Position numbers and translations under genes: made by a program. Positions 31,163 through 37,052 of a stretch of 37,052 nucleotides of DNA are shown piece by piece. Source of the stretch: Deltaproteobacteria bacterium (GTDB lineage Bacteria; JAMCPX01); the NCBI GenBank assembly GCA_023382265.1, contig JAMCPX010000010.1, positions 1 to 37,052 on the forward strand, read 5' to 3'. Below the pieces are notes generated by a model. It did not search any database and had not been told where the DNA came from. It was given only the letters and a program-made list of their open reading frames with translations. Numbering within the stretch: the stretch's first letter is position 1; each line of letters starts with the position of its first letter.

Positions 31163-31935
31163 GTATAAAAAAGATATGGACTATTGCAAGAAGAGAGCTT
31201 AATTCGTACTTTACATCACCTATTGCTTATGTGATTCTGGCTATATTCACTTTTCTTACAGGATACTTCTTTTATGTAAGGGTACAGTTTTATAACTTTT
31301 TAAGTCTTCAGTTTATGCGCTATCAGGGACACATAGGCGCCCTTAATATCAACGATTACATACTAAAACCCTTGTACGGGAATCTCGGTGTGATACTGCT
31401 GCTTCTCATACCTATAATTACAATGAAAACGTTTGCAGAGGAGAAAAGGAACGGTACAAAGGAGTTGATAATGACATCTCCTGTTACATTGACTGACATA
31501 GTATTGGGGAAATTCACCGCTTCTGCCATAATTCTTATTGTAATGCTCGCTTCTACAATATCTGCCCCGATATTTTTATTGAGCTATGCATCGCCTGATA
31601 AAGGGGTTATATTATCCATATATTTAGGTATGTTTTTGATGGGCATTGCAATGCTATCTGTTGGTATGTTTGCTTCAAGCCTAACAGAGAATCAGATAGT
31701 AGCTGCTGTAATATCTTTTGGTATATTGCTTGGATTCTGGGCAATAGGCTGGGCATCACATGGTACGAATCCTGCGATTGCCTCTGTACTGACGTTTTTA
31801 TCTTTGATTGATACACATTTTCAGGATCCTTTAAAAGGGCTTATAGATACAAGGGATATTTTGTACTATCTAAGTTTTACATTCTTCTTTTTGTTCCTCA
31901 CACATAGGATTTTAGAATCAGAGAGATGGAGGTAA
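31159..31935 (+). CDS. gldF: ABC-2-type permease (GldF-like)
   Basis: 258 residues with six membrane spans in the ABC-2 arrangement: the first after the conserved RRELNSYFTSPIAYVILAIF, a polar stretch with RYQGHIGALNINDYIL, then MKTFAEEKRNGTKELIMTSP, the cytosolic coupling helix typical of GldF/NosY-like permeases. It is probably a homodimer working with the GldA-like ATPase. Substrate unknown: in Bacteroidetes GldA/F/G supports gliding; elsewhere it is unassigned. It overlaps gldA by four bases and is 4 bases from the GldG-like gene. AGAGGG precedes the ATG. Confidence 0.85.
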   Translation: MSIKKIWTIARRELNSYFTSPIAYVILAIFTFLTGYFFYVRVQFYNFLSLQFMRYQGHIGALNINDYILKPLYGNLGVILLLLIPIITMKTFAEEKRNGTKELIMTSPVTLTDIVLGKFTASAIILIVMLASTISAPIFLLSYASPDKGVILSIYLGMFLMGIAMLSVGMFASSLTENQIVAAVISFGILLGFWAIGWASHGTNPAIASVLTFLSLIDTHFQDPLKGLIDTRDILYYLSFTFFFLFLTHRILESERWR

Positions 31936-31939
31936 GTAT

Positions 31940-33460
31940 ATGAAAAAAATAATAGGTTTTCTCGGTTTAGGCATTTTTGTAGTTGGGGTATTCATAAGGC
32001 TCGTTGCATCAACATGGGGTGTTTTGGCAATAAGCCTTTTTGTCACAGGCATAGTACTCATTACTCTATGGGCTGTTTTGAGAAGAGAAGCATTAAAAGA
32101 GCTTTTGAAGGGTAGAAAACTTTTTTACGGGATCAATGTGGTTGTGCTTGTTATTGTAGTTCTCGGTATCGTAGTCGCGGTGAATTATGTATCAACGAAT
32201 TATTACCATAGATGGGATTTAACGGCTAATAGGCAATTTACACTTTCACAAGAAACGGATAAGGTTCTTAAAGGGCTCAGGCACGGGCTAAAGATTACAG
32301 CCTTTTTTGAAGTTGGTACAGGTCAAAGTATAAGAGACCTGCTTGCAGATTATGCCTATAAAAGTAAAGAAGTAAAATACGAGGTTGTTGATCCTGAAAA
32401 GGAACCCACAATCGCACAGAGTTATGGCATAAGTTCTAACGGGGTAATTGTTATTGCGTATAATGGTAAAACCATTAAAACAAGTCAGGCGACAGAGAGT
32501 GGTATTACGAATGCTATTGTAAAACTTTTGAGAAATAAAATCATCAATGTCTGCTACATAACAGGGCATGGAGAAAAATCTTTGTCAGATATGGCAGGGG
32601 TTGACGGTTATGGTGCATTCAAACAGGCGTTAATGGATCAAGATTATAGTGTGAAAGAATTGCTTTTACCTAGTATAGGAGCAATACCAACGGATTGTTC
32701 TGTGTTAATAGATGCAGGCGCAATAAAACCATTTTTCCCTAACGAGATGGATGTATTAACAAAGTATCTTCAGGACGGCGGACATATGTTGGTGATGATT
32801 GATCCATTGACCAATTCTGGTATTATCAAGTTTCTGTCAAAATATAATATAGAAGTAGGCAATAACGTAGTGCTTGATCAGGTAGTAAGGTTATTTCAGG
32901 GTCCCAGTCTTGGAGTAGAACCTATTGTGAAACAGTACAGTCTTATTAGCGATATAACAAAGGATTTTAAAGGCGATACGATATTCCCTCTTGTTAGAAC
33001 AGTGAGTCCGGGGAATAGCAAGAACCCGGATTACAGTATTGATTCGATCGCCAAAACAAGCAATACAAGCTGGTCTGATGCAGATTTGAAAATACTTTTT
33101 AGCAAAGGTATTGCTAAATTTAATCCTAAAGTGGATACCAAAGGTCCCCTTAGTGTAGCAGTACAGGGCACTCTAAAGTTTGGGAACAATACGGCACGAA
33201 TAGTCGTATTCGGGACATCAAGAATGGTTACGAACAAGTATATAAATGCTCTTTATAACAAGGATCTTGTTATGAACAGTATAAGCTGGCTTTCAAAAGA
33301 AGAAAACCTGATTACCATAAGACCCAAGCCGGCAAACAACCAGCAGATGTTTCTTACGCAGTCCGAGGGTAAATTGATCCTTTATATGACAGTAATATTG
33401 ATTCCACTTTTACTTTTCTTTGGAGGAATCCTTGCCTATACAAGGATGAAGAGGTTATAG
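31940..33460 (+). CDS. gldG: GldG-like ABC transporter auxiliary protein
   Basis: 506 residues: about three membrane spans near the N-terminus (about 5-24, 27-48, 62-86), a large periplasmic ABC_transp_aux domain (about 95-470) and a C-terminal membrane span (about 478-500) with a basic tail (RMKRL). The entry to the domain has the family motif RWDLTANRQFTLSQET. The middle resembles a Rossmann-like GATase fold (VCYITGHGEKSLSD; LIDAGAIKPFFPNEMDVL), the part thought to bind a ligand in GldG. It likely forms one complex with GldA and GldF. GGAGG lies 7-11 bases before the ATG. The DUF4340 gene follows after 10 bases and is a recurrent companion. Confidence 0.85.
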   Translation: MKKIIGFLGLGIFVVGVFIRLVASTWGVLAISLFVTGIVLITLWAVLRREALKELLKGRKLFYGINVVVLVIVVLGIVVAVNYVSTNYYHRWDLTANRQFTLSQETDKVLKGLRHGLKITAFFEVGTGQSIRDLLADYAYKSKEVKYEVVDPEKEPTIAQSYGISSNGVIVIAYNGKTIKTSQATESGITNAIVKLLRNKIINVCYITGHGEKSLSDMAGVDGYGAFKQALMDQDYSVKELLLPSIGAIPTDCSVLIDAGAIKPFFPNEMDVLTKYLQDGGHMLVMIDPLTNSGIIKFLSKYNIEVGNNVVLDQVVRLFQGPSLGVEPIVKQYSLISDITKDFKGDTIFPLVRTVSPGNSKNPDYSIDSIAKTSNTSWSDADLKILFSKGIAKFNPKVDTKGPLSVAVQGTLKFGNNTARIVVFGTSRMVTNKYINALYNKDLVMNSISWLSKEENLITIRPKPANNQQMFLTQSEGKLILYMTVILIPLLLFFGGILAYTRMKRL

Positions 33461-33470
33461 GAGACTATTC

Positions 33471-34781
33471 ATGAACTACAAACTTACAATAATCCTTGCA
33501 GGAATCCTTGTAATCCTGATAGCAGGCATATTGATCGTTAGACATGGGAAAGTAGGTATATACGGTACTGTGTTAAAGGAGAAACGGGTTTTTAATATTA
33601 TTAATGGGGATATATCACGGATTGATTTGAGCAATAAAAACGGTAATTTTGTTATAAAAAAGGATACATCGGGGAAATGGATTATAACACATCCTATCAA
33701 GACAAACGTAGATACCTCTACACTTAATACCTTTATCAGCGTTATACAAAATCTGAATTACGAAAGGAACATAGGTACCGGTTCTTTAACAAGCTTTGGT
33801 TTGAGTCCGGCTTCAATAACAGCAACTGTAACATCATCCGATAAAAAAACTTATAAGCTTGAGATAGGGAATAAGACACCAATTAACCAAGACTATTACG
33901 CGATGGCGTATAATGGGAGTAAAGGTATTTTCACCATAACAAAATGGGTAAGAGATAACATGGATAAGAATTTGTTCGATTTAAGGAATAAATACGTTGT
34001 TAAAGTCGGATGGAACGATGTGAAGTCTATAACCTTTAAGAAGAAAGGAATCACGGCCTACAGCCTTGCTAAAAATGATAATGTATGGTCATTCAAAAAG
34101 CCATCATATAACAGGATAAAAAATTCAATAATGAACAACATGATTTTTGAGTTAGCAAATCTCAAGGCTTCAAATATTATCGACAATTTTACAGATATTG
34201 CAAAATTAGGACTTGAAAGGCCATTGGAGAATATTATTATAACAACAATGAATAACAAGCAATATGATATTAAAATAGGTAATAGTGTAAACAATAATGA
34301 GTATGCGATGTTAAATGATCAAAAGCAGCATGTGTATGTAATATTGAAGAGTGTGCTTTCAGCTTTTGATAAACCTATAGGTCAAATGATAGATAAAAAA
34401 TTGTTAACCCAAAATCAGTGGAATATCTCTTCTATAATGTTTGTAAATAATGGTAGTGCTGTAATCTTAAAAAAGAATGCCAAGGCCCAGTGGGATAAAA
34501 ACGGTACGCTGTATACTAAAGTTAGCTATGTAAATAAGTTAATTCATGATCTGACATCCCTTAATGCTACCGGTTTTATTGGTAATACTGATTTATTAAA
34601 AGAGCCCGCACTTACATTTACGATAACGAGTGCAACAGCACCTACAATGACTACGATCTCTTTTGGTAATTATAATAGCAGGGTTGTGTATGCAAAGACA
34701 TCCATTGACCCAAGATTAGCGGAGTTGCCTGTTTTAGCGGTTAGATCGCTTGAGGCAGACGTGAAATCAATATCAGAATAA
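33471..34781 (+). CDS. DUF4340 protein with three tandem modules
   Basis: 436 residues. One N-terminal membrane span (about 4-24) anchors a periplasmic chain that seems to contain three repeats of the same beta/alpha module, starting near residues 43, 180 and 316. Each runs through an 'I..I.f' strand, a 'lkk..W' strand pair and an 'I..L..L.a' helix; the first two continue into 'fGL/lGLerP...I.I.....y...iGn' and a 'YAM' strand. DUF4340 proteins accompany GldG-type auxiliary subunits and are of unknown function; a periplasmic substrate- or peptidoglycan-binding role is a guess. GGAG lies 10-13 bases before the ATG. The composition is very AT-rich, Asn/Lys-heavy. Confidence 0.8.
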   Translation: MNYKLTIILAGILVILIAGILIVRHGKVGIYGTVLKEKRVFNIINGDISRIDLSNKNGNFVIKKDTSGKWIITHPIKTNVDTSTLNTFISVIQNLNYERNIGTGSLTSFGLSPASITATVTSSDKKTYKLEIGNKTPINQDYYAMAYNGSKGIFTITKWVRDNMDKNLFDLRNKYVVKVGWNDVKSITFKKKGITAYSLAKNDNVWSFKKPSYNRIKNSIMNNMIFELANLKASNIIDNFTDIAKLGLERPLENIIITTMNNKQYDIKIGNSVNNNEYAMLNDQKQHVYVILKSVLSAFDKPIGQMIDKKLLTQNQWNISSIMFVNNGSAVILKKNAKAQWDKNGTLYTKVSYVNKLIHDLTSLNATGFIGNTDLLKEPALTFTITSATAPTMTTISFGNYNSRVVYAKTSIDPRLAELPVLAVRSLEADVKSISE

Positions 34782-34798
34782 ATAAAAGGTATATTTGT

Positions 34799-35224
34799 AT
34801 GGAAGAAAAAAAAGATGATGAAATAAAGGTTACCGATAAAAGGCGGTTTAAAATGGAAGAAGATGGTAAAGCTGCGGCAGCTGATAAGAATGAAGTGAAC
34901 GATATGCCTGAAAACAATGAATCACTAAAGGATGAAGGTTCTTTAATAGAAGATGAAAAACAGGAACAGGACATCGGCGATTACAAATTAAGCTTTATAG
35001 ACCTTATTAATTCGCTTGCAGGTACAGCTCTTATACAGCTTGGTGTTGTAACAGATCCCGCAACAAATAAACTCCAGAAAGATGTAAAAGCAGCAAAACA
35101 AACAATAGATATTATAGAAATCCTTAAAGAAAAGACAAAGGGCAATTTGGCTAACGAGGAGTCCATGATACTTGATAATGTGCTTTTTGATCTTAGAATG
35201 AGGTATATTGCCACTCAGAAGTAA
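34799..35224 (+). CDS. DUF1844 protein with acidic N-terminal tail
   Basis: 141 residues. The first 60 are highly charged and look disordered (EEKKDDE; DEGSLIEDEKQEQDIGD). The rest is the DUF1844 domain: LSFIDLINSLAGTALIQLG, a short loop, then a helical pair with KAAKQTIDIIEILKEKTKGN and EESMILDNVLFDLRMRYI. DUF1844 proteins are small cytosolic proteins widespread in deltaproteobacteria and related phyla, with no known function. Only a weak AAAAGG (34784-34789) is visible ahead of the ATG. It sits between the DUF4340 gene and htrA, 17 and 19 bases away, so the cluster is likely cotranscribed. Confidence 0.82.
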   Translation: MEEKKDDEIKVTDKRRFKMEEDGKAAAADKNEVNDMPENNESLKDEGSLIEDEKQEQDIGDYKLSFIDLINSLAGTALIQLGVVTDPATNKLQKDVKAAKQTIDIIEILKEKTKGNLANEESMILDNVLFDLRMRYIATQK

Positions 35225-35243
35225 AGGAATAAGGAGGAAAAAA

Positions 35244-36770
35244 ATGAATAAAAAAGGTTACAGAATATTAGGTGTAGGGGTGCTTATATTGGCATCGGTT
35301 GTAGTAGGTTTAATACTTTCTGCAAGGATGAGCATTACAACCCCTATAAGTGCTAAAGAGACAAAGCTATGGAGTACAAAGCCTGAAACACAGCAGGAAA
35401 CTAATTTGACACAGAAATATGTACCTGCTTCATTCTCACCGCTTGTTAATGCGGTAAAGGGTGCGGTTGTGAACATATCAACAACAAAGATTGTAAAAAC
35501 AGTGCCGATGAACCAGCAGATGCTCGGTAATCCGATGATGCAGCAGTTCCAGCAGTTTTTCGGTCCGCATTTTCAGGAATTCTTGGGACCTCAGGTACCG
35601 CAAGAATATAAAGAACACGCCCTTGGATCAGGCTTTATTATTAACAAAGACGGTTATATCCTTACAAACAATCACGTAATAGCCGGCATGTCCGATATCA
35701 AGGTAATAACGGATAACGGAGACCAGTATACTGCAAAGGTAATCGGGACCGACCCAAAAACAGATATTGCACTTTTGAAAATAGATCCCAAGAAAGCACT
35801 TGATGTAGCCTATCTTGGTGATTCTTCAAAAGTACAAGTTGGGGATTGGGTTGTTGTTATAGGTAATCCTTTCGGTCTTGATCACACGGTTACCGCGGGA
35901 ATTATAAGTGCAGAAGGCAGAAGACTTAGTAATGAAAGTAATTATGACCAATTCTTACAGACGGATGCGGCCATAAACAGAGGGAACAGCGGCGGGCCGG
36001 TATTTAATCTTAAGGGAGAAGTTATAGGCATAAGCACAGCGATAATAGCTCCAAGCATAGGACAGGGAATAGGTTTTGCCATACCCATCAACGTAGCCAA
36101 GACGATTTTACCCCAGCTCCTGGCACATGGCAAAGTTGTAAGAGGATGGCTTGGCGTTTATATACAGGACATTACTCCTGATCTTGCAGAATCATTCCAT
36201 CTAAAAAGAAATCAGAAGGGTGCAGTAGTAACTAAAGTGGTTAAAGATGGACCTGCTTACAAAGCTGGCATAAGAGAAGGGGACGTGATCATAAAGTTCG
36301 ACGACAAACGGATAAAGAGTGCAGATGTACTCCCATGGATTGTTTCAAATGTGCCTGTTAATAGTAAGGCATCGGTTGTTGTTATCAGGCATGGGAAAGA
36401 AAAGACATTTACAGTTACAATAGGTGAACTGCCGTCTAATGAACAGATAGCGAGCGAAAGTGTTAAAAAGAAAGAATCGGCGAGTAGTGCTGCCTTAGGC
36501 ATAACGGTAGAGAATATAACCCCTGGTGTACAAAACCAATATAGATTACAGACAAATAAAGGGGTTATTATTACTAATGTTGCATCGGGCAGCCCTGCTG
36601 ATATGGCAGGCATCCAGAATGGCGATGTAGTAAGGCAGGTTAATCAGCAAGCGGTAAATAATGTAAATGAATACAACAAGCTTATTTCAAAGGTAAAGAA
36701 AGGTGAAATGGTTTCGCTGCTCATATCAAGAGGTAATGCAAACATCTATGTAGCAATGACAGCACAGTAG
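35244..36770 (+). CDS. htrA: Do/DegP-family periplasmic serine protease-chaperone
   Basis: 508 residues from ATG 35244, which has AAGGAGG 7 bases upstream; an in-frame TTG at 35208 lies in the preceding gene and lacks a site. An N-terminal signal or anchor (about 7-27) precedes a Gln/Met-rich LA-type loop (QQMLGNPMMQQFQQFF), the trypsin-like domain with triad His144 (TNNHVIAG), Asp174 (KTDIALLKI) and Ser249 (GNSGGP), and two PDZ domains (about 300-395 and 420-505). It degrades or refolds misfolded envelope proteins. It closes the htpX-to-htrA cluster and is followed by a good terminator, so quality-control genes bracket the ABC module. Confidence 0.95.
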   Translation: MNKKGYRILGVGVLILASVVVGLILSARMSITTPISAKETKLWSTKPETQQETNLTQKYVPASFSPLVNAVKGAVVNISTTKIVKTVPMNQQMLGNPMMQQFQQFFGPHFQEFLGPQVPQEYKEHALGSGFIINKDGYILTNNHVIAGMSDIKVITDNGDQYTAKVIGTDPKTDIALLKIDPKKALDVAYLGDSSKVQVGDWVVVIGNPFGLDHTVTAGIISAEGRRLSNESNYDQFLQTDAAINRGNSGGPVFNLKGEVIGISTAIIAPSIGQGIGFAIPINVAKTILPQLLAHGKVVRGWLGVYIQDITPDLAESFHLKRNQKGAVVTKVVKDGPAYKAGIREGDVIIKFDDKRIKSADVLPWIVSNVPVNSKASVVVIRHGKEKTFTVTIGELPSNEQIASESVKKKESASSAALGITVENITPGVQNQYRLQTNKGVIITNVASGSPADMAGIQNGDVVRQVNQQAVNNVNEYNKLISKVKKGEMVSLLISRGNANIYVAMTAQ

Positions 36771-36806
36771 GGACATGAAAACTGTTATAAAAAGAGGATG
36801 TAAAAA

Positions 36807-36836
36807 AGCTCTATCTTTTACGATAGGGCTTTTTTT
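36807..36836 (+). terminator. intrinsic terminator after htrA
   Basis: AGCTCTATC (36807-36815) pairs with GATAGGGCT (36822-36830) around TTTTAC with one G-T wobble, followed by six further Ts. It lies 37 bases after the htrA stop. Confidence 0.85.
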
Positions 36837-36944
36837 AAATAAAGCGGTATTGCCATAGAAGTAGGAAAGAACTTGACCTTTAGCGAATAACTCATTAAAT
36901 TTTAATGTGGTTTTAAATAATAAATTTACAAATAGGAGGTTTAA

Positions 36945-37052
36945 ATGGTAGAACAGAAGCCACAACCGCAGGTTGTACTCTTCTCAACACCAACATGTTC
37001 ATGGTGCAGAAAGACAAAACAATATTTATCGGAACATAGAATAAGGTGCTAT
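36945..37052 (+). CDS. glutaredoxin/thioredoxin-like protein, cut by the window end
   Basis: The first 36 codons of a gene are visible: MVEQKPQPQVVLFSTPTCSW, then CRKTKQYLSEHRIRC. The CSWC motif after a hydrophobic beta strand (VVLFSTPT) and the following helix are the start of a small glutaredoxin-like fold that reduces disulfides. AGGAGGT (36934-36940) precedes the ATG. It follows the htrA terminator and so has its own promoter, probably in the AT-rich 36840-36930. The 3' end is outside the window. Confidence 0.8.
   Translation, partial: MVEQKPQPQVVLFSTPTCSWCRKTKQYLSEHRIRCY

Noticed and set aside
1-37052. CRISPR arrays, rRNA, tRNA and riboswitches
   Set aside because: I saw no regularly spaced repeats, cloverleaf-like segments or known riboswitch cores in any intergenic region; this is by eye, so a covariance-model search could still find a divergent one.

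Overview
The window reads as chromosomal DNA of a Gram-negative, probably anaerobic bacterium of the deltaproteobacterial/Desulfobacterota type. This rests on the myxobacterial-type PilZ proteins, DUF1844, the GldA/F/G-type ABC module with DUF4340, indolepyruvate:ferredoxin oxidoreductase, and lipoproteins plus outer-membrane efflux parts. The taxonomic call is inference; there is no rRNA or tRNA to anchor it. The DNA is AT-rich overall, with the metal-efflux block (about 9-15 kb) visibly richer in G+C than the rest.

Layout. 1-260: apparent end of an IS21-type element and a REP-like hairpin. 260-8.9 kb: loosely packed accessory genes (YceI-like protein, B12-binding radical SAM protein, small secreted proteins, a rhodanese-TlpA fusion, an M16 peptidase, a DUF302 protein), with a decayed NtrC-type regulator fragment between them. 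9.0-15.7 kb: a copper/silver-type RND efflux operon (cusC-cusB-cusA-like plus two YHS-domain proteins) behind a textbook sigma-54 promoter with an upstream palindrome, closed by a strong hairpin. 15.8-19.1 kb: a tightly overlapping operon PilZ-PilZ-pentapeptide protein-metallophosphoesterase-DAHP synthase. 19.1-19.5 kb: spacer with dispersed repeats. 19.5-23.2 kb: iorA-iorB-paaK, for oxidation of aryl pyruvates to aryl-CoA. On the minus strand, 23.3-26.9 kb holds an alpha-methylacyl-CoA racemase-like family III enzyme and, separately, a polyprenol-phosphate sugar synthase/GT39 glycosyltransferase pair. 27.0-36.8 kb: a long plus-strand cluster htpX-clpA-gldA-gldF-gldG-DUF4340-DUF1844-htrA ending in a clear terminator, followed by a glutaredoxin-like gene cut by the window edge.

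How the genes work together. The Cus-like pump would export Cu(I)/Ag(I) from periplasm to outside, with Met-rich tails and YHS proteins as likely metal carriers. IorAB and PaaK fit aromatic amino-acid catabolism and lie next to the committed enzyme of aromatic biosynthesis, though in a different transcription unit. The htpX...htrA cluster puts three protein-quality-control factors around an uncharacterised Gld-like ABC complex. The most promising little-described units are the PilZ/pentapeptide/phosphoesterase/aroF operon, the Gld-like complex with a three-module DUF4340 protein, and the sigma-54-controlled Cus operon.
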